From: an uncultured Bacteroidota bacterium
GTDB taxonomy: Bacteria > Bacteroidota > Bacteroidia > Chitinophagales > Chitinophagaceae
Direction of reading: 5' to 3'
Length of the DNA: 10,812 bases
Assembly (NCBI GenBank): GCA_946479055.1
Contig: CAMLEX010000100.1
Coordinates: 1-10,812 of the forward strand
The translations under genes and the position numbers were made by a program. Position 1 is the stretch's first letter. The number at the start of each line of letters is the position of its first letter. Shown piece after piece: positions 1-7,090 of this stretch. The notes beneath the pieces were generated by a model. The model made no database searches, had not been told where the DNA came from, and saw nothing but the letters and a program-made list of their open reading frames with translations.

Positions 1-239
1 ATTAACTGTATAGCCTTATTACTTCTATCGCCTGATGTACAGCAAAAAATAACAGGCCTGTTCATGGCTTTTATTCTTTCGGAGTTAATGGGGATTCGGT
101 CGACCGGGATATTGATGGAATCAGGGATCTTTCCCCGGTCAAATTCACTGGCCGATCTAACATCAATGATCACCGCACCCCGGTATAAGGCTTCTTTGAT
201 CTTCTGATTACCCAAACCAAGGAAAGAAAAAAACGACAT
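1..239 (-). CDS. Rhodanese-like domain protein, 3' end cut by window edge
   Basis: Single rhodanese (sulfurtransferase-like) domain, translated by hand from the minus strand; 79 residues are visible and the frame stays open to the edge. It begins MSFFSFLGLG. The N-terminal rhodanese signature IIDVRSASEFDRGKIP lies near residues 24-39. The active-site loop C-T-S-G-D-R is at 67-72, with Cys67 as the expected persulfide-carrying cysteine. There is no signal peptide, so a cytoplasmic location is likely. Proteins of this type move sulfur or sense oxidants, but the substrate cannot be read from sequence. The start lies 9 bp after the ABC-exporter stop, so it is probably translated from the exporter mRNA. 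Domain call is firm; cellular role is unknown. Confidence 0.85.
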   Translation of the reverse strand, partial: MSFFSFLGLGNQKIKEALYRGAVIIDVRSASEFDRGKIPDSINIPVDRIPINSERIKAMNRPVIFCCTSGDRSNKAIQL

Positions 240-248
240 CGGATATCT

Positions 249-2072
249 TTAGGCAGTCAATATTTTTGTTTTTCTTTCGCCGATCTGCTGACGCCACATA
301 GCATAATACAAACCCTTTTCTTCCAGCAGACTTTCATGTGATCCTGTTTCTACAACGTCGCCTTTTTCCAACACAAAAATTCTGTCAGCGTGCATAATGG
401 TAGACAAGCGGTGAGCAATCAGAATGGTGATTTGATTACCTTCTCTTGAAATATCACGTATTGTATCGGTGATTTCTTCTTCTGTTAAAGAATCAAGGGC
501 AGAAGTTGCTTCGTCAAATAATAACAAGTTGGGGTTGCGAAGTAATGCCCTTGCAATAGATAGTCTTTGCTTTTCACCGCCCGACAATTTTAATCCCCCT
601 TCACCTATGGTTGTATCTAATCCCTTTTCTGCTCTTTCCAACAGGTTCTGACAAGCAGCTTTGTTTAATGCATCATACACATCTTTTTCTGTTGCCCCGG
701 GATAAACAAAGGTTAAATTCTCTTTGATGGTACCTGAAAAAAGTTGCGTATCCTGTGTTACAAAGCCGATCTGTTTTCGCAGGTCATCAAAACTGATCTC
801 ATTTTCATCAAGCATATTGTAAAGTATTTTTCCATGCTGCGGACGATATAAGCCCACTAGTAATTTCATCAAAGTGGTTTTCCCAGATCCGGAAGGACCA
901 ACAAATGCAATCGTTTCTCCTCTTCTAACTTTAAAACTGATATTATTGATAGCACTTTGCTGGGCTGATTGATGTTTAAAACCAACATGAGTGAATTCAA
1001 GTGTTTCAATTTTTCCAAGATGTTTGGGATGCAATGCCTGTGGCTCTGGTTTCTTCTGCATCAAATTCTGAAAATTATTGAGTGAAGCTTCTGCTTCACG
1101 GTAAGAGAGAATGATATTCCCTATCTCCTGTAAGGGGCCGAATACAAAAAAGGAGAAGATCTGCATCGTTACAATTTCACCAGGTTGTAATTGTCCTTTA
1201 AAAACCAGCCACATCAGCATGAATAATATAACCTGTCTTAATGTATTGACAAATGTTCCCTGGACAAAACTGATACTCCGGATACGTTTTACTTTGGTTA
1301 ACTCGAGTCCAAGAATTTTAAATGTATTCTTATTTAACCTGCCTACTTCCTGTTGTGTAAGGCCAAGGCTTTTCACCAATTCTATATTACGGAGTGATTC
1401 AGTTGTAGCTCCCGCCAACGAAGTGGTTTGTGATACAATATTCTTTTGAATGATCTTTACTTTTTTGCTTAGCAAATTGGAAATGATAGTAAGAAGAAAT
1501 ATACCGCCAAAGTAAATAATAGGAAGGCTCCAATGCTTGGTTACAGCATATACAGCAACGAAAACAATACCGATAATCACGGGGAACAACACATTAATAA
1601 ATGTTGAAATGAATTTTTCTGTGTCGATCCTTACTTTTTGTAGTATACCTAATGTCTCGCCACTGCGCTGATCTTCAAAATCATGATAGGGTAATTTCAT
1701 GGCATGTTGCAAACCATCTGTAAAAATGGTTGCGCCGAACTTTTGCGTAATCAGGTTTAAAAAATAATCCTGGAATGCTTTGGCAATGCGACTGATCATG
1801 GCAACCGTAATGGAAGCAAGCAGTAGCCAAACAATCCCATATAATTTTTGTTCAACAGGTTTTCCTCCAAGATTTATGGTGACTGTTTGTTGGGTATAAA
1901 GAAATTCATTCCAGGAAAAATTTGTGGTGGTTTGGTGATAGCTGGCAAGATTTACCAGTTTTCCAAAAATGATCGGATCCACCAGAGAGAACCCGATATT
2001 TATAGCAGCTAATGTCAGCACAAGGGCTACCAGCCATTTGTATGGTTTCAGGTAATGGAATAATATCTTCAT
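249..2072 (-). CDS. ABC exporter half-transporter (fused membrane and ATPase domains)
   Basis: Type-I ABC exporter (ABCB/MsbA-like), expected to act as a homodimer in the inner membrane and drive outward transport by ATP hydrolysis. Numbered from an upstream start at 2108 (619 aa), membrane segments lie near 25-46, 91-108, 170-190, 194-212, 287-304 and 311-327. The nucleotide-binding domain has Walker A GPSGSGKT (404-411), Q-loop Gln452, signature LSGGEKQR (508-515), Walker B LLLFDE (528-533) and switch His566. All catalytic residues are present. I prefer the start at 2072 (607 aa, MKILFHYLKPYKW), because family members begin this way and a possible promoter -7 box at 2110-2117 would place transcription initiation downstream of the 2108 start. 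The loop after the first membrane segment (about 50-90) is rather long. The substrate (lipid, peptide or drug) cannot be inferred. The rhodanese gene follows after 9 bp. Confidence 0.93.
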   Translation of the reverse strand: MKILFHYLKPYKWLVALVLTLAAINIGFSLVDPIIFGKLVNLASYHQTTTNFSWNEFLYTQQTVTINLGGKPVEQKLYGIVWLLLASITVAMISRIAKAFQDYFLNLITQKFGATIFTDGLQHAMKLPYHDFEDQRSGETLGILQKVRIDTEKFISTFINVLFPVIIGIVFVAVYAVTKHWSLPIIYFGGIFLLTIISNLLSKKVKIIQKNIVSQTTSLAGATTESLRNIELVKSLGLTQQEVGRLNKNTFKILGLELTKVKRIRSISFVQGTFVNTLRQVILFMLMWLVFKGQLQPGEIVTMQIFSFFVFGPLQEIGNIILSYREAEASLNNFQNLMQKKPEPQALHPKHLGKIETLEFTHVGFKHQSAQQSAINNISFKVRRGETIAFVGPSGSGKTTLMKLLVGLYRPQHGKILYNMLDENEISFDDLRKQIGFVTQDTQLFSGTIKENLTFVYPGATEKDVYDALNKAACQNLLERAEKGLDTTIGEGGLKLSGGEKQRLSIARALLRNPNLLLFDEATSALDSLTEEEITDTIRDISREGNQITILIAHRLSTIMHADRIFVLEKGDVVETGSHESLLEEKGLYYAMWRQQIGERKTKILTA

Positions 2073-2109
2073 AAAATAGTATGCAAGTTGGTAAAAGAGT
2101 ATCAACAAT

Positions 2110-2141
2110 CAAACATCGTACAAGTTCGCAAAAAATGACAA
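2110..2141 (-). promoter_or_regulatory. Candidate Bacteroidota-type promoter for the ABC exporter
   Basis: On the minus strand, TTG (2139-2141) is followed after 21 bp by GATGTTTG (2110-2117). That is one mismatch from the Bacteroidota -7 consensus TAnnTTTG, at an acceptable distance from a -33 TTG. Initiation would fall near 2104, giving a leader of about 30 nt to the ATG at 2072. This is a motif match only. Confidence 0.35.
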
Positions 2142-2145
2142 CTTA

Positions 2146-2230
2146 GCAGAGGTCAGAGGCCGGAAGCAGGAAGTCAGATGTCTGATAATTATACCTCCGA
2201 CCTCGTATTTCGAACTTCTTACCTCGTAGC
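2146..2230. repeat. Degenerate GAGGTC/TCTGAC-type intergenic repeat with stem-loop
   Basis: The space between the comM stop and the ABC exporter is filled by short purine/pyrimidine-biased words. GAGGTCAGAGG (2149-2159) and CCTCCGACCTC (2194-2204) pair over 11 bp with a single mismatch, which is a G·U wobble in minus-strand RNA. A smaller CAGA-4nt-type palindrome, CAGATGTCTG (2175-2184), sits in the loop. ACCTCGTA occurs twice, at 2200-2207 and 2221-2228, 21 bp apart. No T-tract directly follows the stem, so it is not a textbook terminator, although it begins only a few bases after comM. I recall similar repeats in other Bacteroidota intergenic regions but could not search. Confidence 0.55.
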
Positions 2231-2234
2231 TACG

Positions 2235-3785
2235 TCATCCGGCCCATCCTTCCCTGTCAAGGCTCCTGTATTGTATAGCTTCAGCCAGGTGCTCAGGTTT
2301 AATGTTTTCACATGATGAAAGATCAGCAATTGTTCTGGCAACTTTTAAGATGCGGTCATAAGCTCTTGCAGAAAGATTTAATTTCTGCATGGCGGCTTTC
2401 AATAAATTGGAACCTACCTGGTCAATGACGCAAATTTCTTTTAACATTTTACTACTGATCTGTGCATTACAATAAATCCCGGGATTGTTTTTATATCGTT
2501 CCGCCTGTATATCTCTGGCAATGATAACCCGATCACGGATAGCGGCGGAATTTTCCTGGGGCTTGATACTTGATAATTCATTGAAAGCAACGGGTGTTAC
2601 TTCTACATGCAGATCGATACGATCTAACAAAGGACCGGAAATTTTGTTCAGATATTTTTGTACGCCACCGGGAGGGCAGGTGCAGTCTCTTTCGGGATGA
2701 TTATAAAATCCGCAAGGGCAGGGGTTCATAGAAGCTACCAGCATGAATGATGCGGGAAAATCAACAGCCACTTTTGCTCTTGATATCGTTACTCTTCTTT
2801 CTTCCATTGGTTGCCGCATTACTTCCAGCACTGTTCTTTTAAATTCAGGAAGTTCGTCCAGGAAAAGAACACCATTATGGGCTAAAGAAATTTCTCCGGG
2901 TTGTGGAATGCCGCCACCACCTACCAATGCTACATCAGAAATGGTATGATGTGGTGAACGAAACGGACGTTTGGATACCAGTGTTGAATTTTCCGGAAGT
3001 TTGCCAGCAACTGAATGGATCTTTGTTGTTTCCAGCGCCTCTTGTAAACTAAGCGGTGGAAGTATAGTGGGCAAACGCTTTGCCAGCATAGTTTTTCCTG
3101 CACCGGGTGGTCCGATTAAAATGGCATTGTGCCCACCGGCTGCTGCAATTTCTAATGCTCGTTTTATATTTTCCTGTCCTTTTACATCGGTGAAATCAAT
3201 TTCAAAATCATATTGCGAATGAAAAAATTCTTCTCTTGTATTAATGACAACAGGTTCTAACCCTGTTTCTTCTTTTTCAAAAAAATCAATCACTTCTTTG
3301 ATATGTGTCACACCATATACATGCAGGTTATTGACCATGCCTGCTTCCTTTGCATTTACTTTCGGAACGATCAATCCTTTAAACCCTTCCTTCCTTGCCT
3401 GTATCGCAATGGGCAATGCACCTTTGATGGCCCTTACTTCTCCATCCAGGCTCAGTTCTCCCATGATAACATAGTTTGCCAAAGCTTCTTTGTTGTCCAT
3501 TTGTTCTGAAGCGCCTAAAATTCCCAATGCAATCGGAAGATCAAAAGGAGTTCCGCTTTTTTTAATATCGGCAGGTGCAAGGTTCACTACTACTTTCGTT
3601 CGCGGCATTTGATACCCATTCGTTTTGAAAGTGCTTTCTATTCTTTGCAGGCTTTCTTTTACAGCATTATCAGGCAACCCTACAATCATAGGATCTTTTC
3701 CTGAAGACGGAAGCCAGTTTACTTCAATAGTTATAGAAATAGCTTCCACACCGTATACAGCACTGCCAAAAGTTTTTACAAGCAT
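2235..3785 (-). CDS. comM: YifB/ComM-family Mg-chelatase-like AAA+ ATPase
   Basis: Full-length 516-aa member of the YifB/ComM family. ComM is a hexameric helicase that promotes branch migration when single-stranded DNA is integrated during natural transformation; many non-competent bacteria also carry it, so the role here could be general recombination. The N-terminal Lon-protease-like fold spans about 1-165, including MGELSLDGEVRAIKG near 108-122. The AAA+ core has Walker A GPPGAGKT (225-232), Walker B VLFLDE (306-311) and the arginine-containing LLDRIDL (386-392). A cysteine cluster, Cys356, Cys358, Cys368 and Cys370, gives the zinc-finger-like insertion usual in this family. The C-terminal helical lid runs from about 440 to 516. 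The start MLVKTFGSAVYGVEA is the conserved family N-terminus. It stands alone, with 186 bp upstream and 162 bp downstream, so it is probably transcribed by itself. Confidence 0.96.
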   Translation of the reverse strand: MLVKTFGSAVYGVEAISITIEVNWLPSSGKDPMIVGLPDNAVKESLQRIESTFKTNGYQMPRTKVVVNLAPADIKKSGTPFDLPIALGILGASEQMDNKEALANYVIMGELSLDGEVRAIKGALPIAIQARKEGFKGLIVPKVNAKEAGMVNNLHVYGVTHIKEVIDFFEKEETGLEPVVINTREEFFHSQYDFEIDFTDVKGQENIKRALEIAAAGGHNAILIGPPGAGKTMLAKRLPTILPPLSLQEALETTKIHSVAGKLPENSTLVSKRPFRSPHHTISDVALVGGGGIPQPGEISLAHNGVLFLDELPEFKRTVLEVMRQPMEERRVTISRAKVAVDFPASFMLVASMNPCPCGFYNHPERDCTCPPGGVQKYLNKISGPLLDRIDLHVEVTPVAFNELSSIKPQENSAAIRDRVIIARDIQAERYKNNPGIYCNAQISSKMLKEICVIDQVGSNLLKAAMQKLNLSARAYDRILKVARTIADLSSCENIKPEHLAEAIQYRSLDREGWAG

Positions 3786-3848
3786 GATTTGAAAATTGTC
3801 TGAACCGTAATTTGTTGGATTTTTGGGGGATTGCCAGGAATGTGTAAT

Positions 3849-3884
3849 CTAAGATAATTTGTTTTCCTTAGAGCAAAAACAAAT
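3849..3884 (-). promoter_or_regulatory. Candidate comM promoter overlapped by an inverted repeat
   Basis: On the minus strand, TTG (3874-3876) is followed after 17 bp by TATCTTAG (3849-3856), one mismatch from TAnnTTTG; the leader to comM would be about 58 nt. A perfect 9-bp inverted repeat, ATTTGTTTT (3857-3865) and AAAACAAAT (3876-3884) with a 10-bp centre, covers the spacer and the -33 element. This is the placement expected for an operator, but it could also be chance in AT-rich DNA. Confidence 0.3.
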
Positions 3885-3930
3885 CATTATTAGCAGAAAT
3901 AATTTTACTGAGTTTTTCTATAGTTAAAAG

Positions 3931-3954
3931 TCCAGGGCACTTTTATTTCCTGGA
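3931..3954 (-). terminator. Possible weak terminator after the M1 aminopeptidase gene
   Basis: On the minus strand a 6-bp stem, TCCAGG / CCTGGA (3949-3954 with 3931-3936), has a 12-nt loop and is followed by CTTTT. It starts 17 bp past the aminopeptidase stop codon. The stem is short and only moderately GC-rich, so termination would be partial at best. Confidence 0.35.
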
Positions 3955-3971
3955 AGGTTAGGGGCGAAGCC

Positions 3972-5561
3972 TTATTTTTTTTCAATTGCAATTCCTGTAA
4001 ATAATAAAGAAGTGTTTGGATCCAATACCAATTTTGCCGGTTTTTGTGTTACGGGTATAAGGAATGTTTCTTCCTCTTTTGAAATGTGGATGTTTTTTAG
4101 TGAATGATTACCTGAAGTATTTAATTGTATATCCAGGGGAAATACAAACGAGGTTTTCTGTAATTGTTTTACCGTAACGGATATTTTTTTCTCGTTGGGT
4201 AAATAACTCCAGCTTACATCCAACCTTGGAATCCCGGATGTATAAAGCCATTGTTGAAAAAATAAAGACAGGTCTTTACCAGATACTTTTTCAATTATTT
4301 TTTGCAGGTCTTTTGTATCCGCATTCTTACCTGCGTAGGTTGCATAATATGTTTTAATACTTTTATGAAAAGCCGAATCGCCTAATTGACGACGTAACAT
4401 ATGCAATATCCAGCCGCCCTTCTGGTAGCTGTTGGGATTTAATAATTGCATATAATCCGAATCGTTATCTACTACAGCTTTGTCTGAATTTTTTGTGAAT
4501 GCAATAACCTGGTTACGGTCTTCTTTTAACATATGTATGGCAGTATCTTTTCCATATTTATTTTCAAAATATAATGTGGCAAAATAAGTAGCAAAGCCTT
4601 CGCTCAGCCATAAATGCGCAAAACTTTTTTCTGTAGCCATGTTGCCGAACCATTGATGAGCGATTTCATGGGCTATTGTATTTTCTGATTTTCTTGTACC
4701 GGTAACGGAACTTTCAGAATAAAAAATGGTGTTGGCATTTTCCAGGCCACCAAACATTGTTTTCGATTGGACGTTCGCTAATTTTTTGTAACCATACGGT
4801 CCAATATATTTAATAAAGAAGGAGAGTATATCAGTAGCCAAGGCATAATCATAAAACCCTTTATCCCTGTCCTGTGGGTATACCCAACTATAAACAGGAA
4901 TACAATTGTCAACCACACCTGCCAGGTTAACTGCAAAATCCGCTGCGCCTATCACCATTACTTTAGTAGCAACAGGAACATCTTCTTTCCAATGGGTTAG
5001 TTTTTTGTTATTGGGGAGGTTAGTTTCTTCTACCAGTATGCCATTGGCGATAACCTGGTAATGATGAGGAGCAGTCACAATAAATTCAACAGAAGCTTTA
5101 TCGGAAGGATCGTCAACACAGGGTATCCAGTTGTGACCACGGTTGGGCCAGTTGTCAGCAAAAAAACTTCGGTGCCCGTATTTAGTTTTGGAAATGATAA
5201 GGCCATCAGATGGAATGCCTTTGTAATCTACAATGAAGGTTTTTATATCATCCTTTTTTGCTGGCTGCAGCAGCTTAATATCTAATTTGTTTGTCGATTG
5301 TTTTCCAATCAATTTCACCGTATCTCCTTCAAGGTACGGATGCGCCAGCATTCCTTTGCCATTAGATACTGCTTTCAGGTCAAGAGAAAAGTTATCTGTC
5401 TCCTGATTAAATTTTATCTGAATTGATGCTTTTCCCTTGACAGAATCAGACATATCGCTAAGTTCAATTTCATACCTGTAATGCAGCACATCGATTTTAC
5501 TTTGAGCATTGATAGAAATAAACGTAGAAATAAAACAGGCAATAAATAATATTTTTTGCAT
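3972..5561 (-). CDS. Secreted M1-family zinc aminopeptidase
   Basis: Gluzincin of peptidase family M1, which removes N-terminal residues from peptides. A signal peptide is clear (MQKILFIACFISTFISINAQ, cleavage near 20/21), so it acts in the periplasm or beyond. The N-terminal beta-sandwich spans roughly 22-215. The catalytic domain carries the exopeptidase motif as GGLEN (271-275; GAMEN in the classic members), the zinc site HEIAH (298-302) with third ligand Glu321 after the canonical 18-residue spacing, and the catalytic tyrosine Tyr379 in YQKGG. All residues needed for activity are present. At 529 aa it lacks the large C-terminal helical domain of ERAP/PepN enzymes; it ends in a short beta-rich region (about 447-529) without an obvious T9SS sorting domain. 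It follows the MutS-like gene by 64 bp and may be co-transcribed with it. The substrate is unknown; peptide nutrition is a reasonable guess. Confidence 0.93.
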   Translation of the reverse strand: MQKILFIACFISTFISINAQSKIDVLHYRYEIELSDMSDSVKGKASIQIKFNQETDNFSLDLKAVSNGKGMLAHPYLEGDTVKLIGKQSTNKLDIKLLQPAKKDDIKTFIVDYKGIPSDGLIISKTKYGHRSFFADNWPNRGHNWIPCVDDPSDKASVEFIVTAPHHYQVIANGILVEETNLPNNKKLTHWKEDVPVATKVMVIGAADFAVNLAGVVDNCIPVYSWVYPQDRDKGFYDYALATDILSFFIKYIGPYGYKKLANVQSKTMFGGLENANTIFYSESSVTGTRKSENTIAHEIAHQWFGNMATEKSFAHLWLSEGFATYFATLYFENKYGKDTAIHMLKEDRNQVIAFTKNSDKAVVDNDSDYMQLLNPNSYQKGGWILHMLRRQLGDSAFHKSIKTYYATYAGKNADTKDLQKIIEKVSGKDLSLFFQQWLYTSGIPRLDVSWSYLPNEKKISVTVKQLQKTSFVFPLDIQLNTSGNHSLKNIHISKEEETFLIPVTQKPAKLVLDPNTSLLFTGIAIEKK

Positions 5562-5625
5562 AAACGCAAAATAAGGAAGATAATTTTCCCACCAATCCCA
5601 TTGATCATATAAATACCGGTTAAGA

Positions 5626-6942
5626 CTACAATTTCTCCAGCATTTCCACCACTTTCTCTCTTTTAAGAATTACATAGCCGATCCGGTCATTACTAATGCC
5701 TTCTTTCAACTGGTAGCTGAATTGCAATTGATCGTTGTCTACATTGGTCTCAAAATACCTAAAGGAAATATTGGGAAAGCCTTTAAGCTCTTCTCCAATT
5801 TCATATAAGTGGGTAGAGAGTATAAAAAGGGAATTTTTAATTTTTATCAGGCCTTTGATTACTGTTAGTGAACATTTCATGGCATCCTGGACATTTGTTC
5901 CTTTAAAAAGCTCATCTATCAATACCAGCCATTTTTTCCCGTTGTTTATTTTATCAATGGTGTTTTTGATCCGTTGTACTTCATTGAAGAAAAAACTTTC
6001 GCCTTTTGCTATATTATCAACTACGTTGATATTGCTTAAAAGCCCGTCAAATAAAGTGAGTTTCATGTTTGCGGCGGGAACACCCATACCGATATGCGCC
6101 AGGAAAACAGCGGAGCCTACGGATTTGATCAATGTACTTTTGCCTGCCATATTAGCGCCGGTGAGAAAAAGAAAATTATGTTCCGGGCTCATCTGCAGGT
6201 CGTAGGCAACAGGTTTAGGAATTAAAATATGATAAAGCCCCCTGGCTTCTACCAGCGGAGCATCCTGTTCAATGAATTCAGGAAAAGAAAGTTTATACGT
6301 CTTTACTGCAACAGCCATCGAATACCATGCATCCAGCCGGCCAAAGATATCGATCAGTTCAAGTGTATGGTTTCTGTATCGGTTGCGCAGATAGAAACCA
6401 AAATAAAGATTTTGACGGGTATTAAATTTTTCACTTCTTTCTGTTTCCGAAAGTAGCTTTAAAGGTTCCTGTTTTAATACCTGGCTGATACGATCAATGT
6501 AAATACTTATATTAGATGGCAGGTCGAGTCCGTCAAGCAAAGCAGTTATGCTTTTTAGTCCTCTGAAAAAATCAGCGAAATGCGGAACGGAATATTTGAC
6601 CATTGAATAATCTTCACTATGCAGCCATTTATATAAAACACTGTTGAATGTATTGGATCGTTCACTGATCGGATCCAGTGCATAATCCATAAATTTATCC
6701 ATTACCAGCATTGTCCCATTGGTAATGTCTGTTGGCCAGTCTTGGACATGCTCCATTAAAGTGCGGATGACTTTTTGGGTACCGGTTATTCTTTTAAGGT
6801 CCTTATGTGGTTCAGTAAAAAATTTGCGCAACCATTCCTTACCACCGCCGGTAAGGGTAAAGTTCAGTTTATGAAAAATAGAAAATTCCTCTTCCGGATG
6901 AAAGATTGAAATGTCATTAAATGATATATTATCTATCTGCAT
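5626..6942 (-). CDS. Short MutS-like ATPase without mismatch-recognition domain
   Basis: MutS-superfamily protein of 438 aa, about half the length of MutS. Residues 1-250 are mainly helical and resemble a reduced lever/core region; the C-terminus is the MutS domain V ATPase. Visible motifs are Walker A GANMAGKST (262-270), the trans-acting segment IAKGESFFFNEVQRI (311-325), Walker B LVLIDELFKGTN (339-350; DE at 343-344) and the switch STH (376-378). The N-terminal mismatch-binding domain with its Phe-x-Glu motif is absent, as is any Smr nuclease domain. It is therefore not the replicative mismatch-repair MutS. It may act on DNA structures or recombination, but that is not shown. The first codon lies 6 bp from the repeat block filling the upstream gap, and no separate promoter is visible there, so read-through from pyrC is possible. 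Confidence 0.88.
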   Translation of the reverse strand: MQIDNISFNDISIFHPEEEFSIFHKLNFTLTGGGKEWLRKFFTEPHKDLKRITGTQKVIRTLMEHVQDWPTDITNGTMLVMDKFMDYALDPISERSNTFNSVLYKWLHSEDYSMVKYSVPHFADFFRGLKSITALLDGLDLPSNISIYIDRISQVLKQEPLKLLSETERSEKFNTRQNLYFGFYLRNRYRNHTLELIDIFGRLDAWYSMAVAVKTYKLSFPEFIEQDAPLVEARGLYHILIPKPVAYDLQMSPEHNFLFLTGANMAGKSTLIKSVGSAVFLAHIGMGVPAANMKLTLFDGLLSNINVVDNIAKGESFFFNEVQRIKNTIDKINNGKKWLVLIDELFKGTNVQDAMKCSLTVIKGLIKIKNSLFILSTHLYEIGEELKGFPNISFRYFETNVDNDQLQFSYQLKEGISNDRIGYVILKREKVVEMLEKL

Positions 6943-6948
6943 GTTTTT

Positions 6949-6991
6949 GGAACGCTGATTGTTAAGATTATTAGGATTTACACGGGTTAAT
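6949..6991. repeat. Solo half-copy of the intergenic hairpin element
   Basis: About 43 bp beginning GGAACGCTGATTGTTAAGA. It matches the left arm of the full element that starts at 6992 almost base for base over the first 16 positions, then more loosely through GGATTTACACGGG (AGATTTACCGGG in the full copy). No right arm is attached, so it looks like a truncated or unpaired half of the same element. It ends 6 bp before the ATG of the MutS-like gene. Confidence 0.7.
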
Positions 6992-7089
6992 AGAACGCTG
7001 ATTGTTATGACAATTAAGATTTACCGGGATACATCGACTCATTCCGGCAAATCATAAAATATCATTATAATCTTAATAATCTGCGTTCT
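6992..7089. repeat. Intergenic hairpin repeat element with AGAACGC termini
   Basis: A 98-bp imperfect inverted repeat. The left end AGAACGCTGATTGTTATGA and the reverse complement of the right end, AGAACGCAGATTATTAAGA, agree at 16 of 19 positions. A second paired segment, 7016-7030 with 7041-7055, agrees at 12 of 15, leaving a 10-nt tip loop at 7031-7040. The right arm carries roughly ten extra bases between the two paired segments. The RNA would fold into one long hairpin in either direction. The right end lies 1 bp from the pyrC stop codon. There is no ORF and no T-tract, so it behaves like a small non-autonomous repeat and not a simple terminator. From memory, AGAACGC...GCGTTCT repeats recur in Bacteroidota genomes; not checked. 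Confidence 0.75.
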
Positions 7090-7090
7090 A

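Noticed and set aside
2073..2108. Extended N-terminus of the ABC exporter from an ATG at 2106-2108
   Set aside because: Adds 12 residues not typical of the family and would start at or ahead of the predicted transcription start; still possible if the promoter call is wrong.
3972..4220. T9SS C-terminal sorting domain on the M1 aminopeptidase
   Set aside because: The C-terminus (ending LLFTGIAIEKK) lacks the usual conserved sorting-domain motifs and length; it looks like a short beta-rich end of the enzyme.
5735..6205. Plus-strand 156-codon open frame
   Set aside because: Lies wholly inside the MutS-like gene on the opposite strand, has no domain signature or promoter, and is antisense to the conserved ATPase motifs.
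7001..7089. Simple rho-independent terminator of pyrC
   Set aside because: The hairpin is long and bulged and no T-tract follows on the minus strand; the repeat-element reading explains the inverted ends and the extra half copy better.
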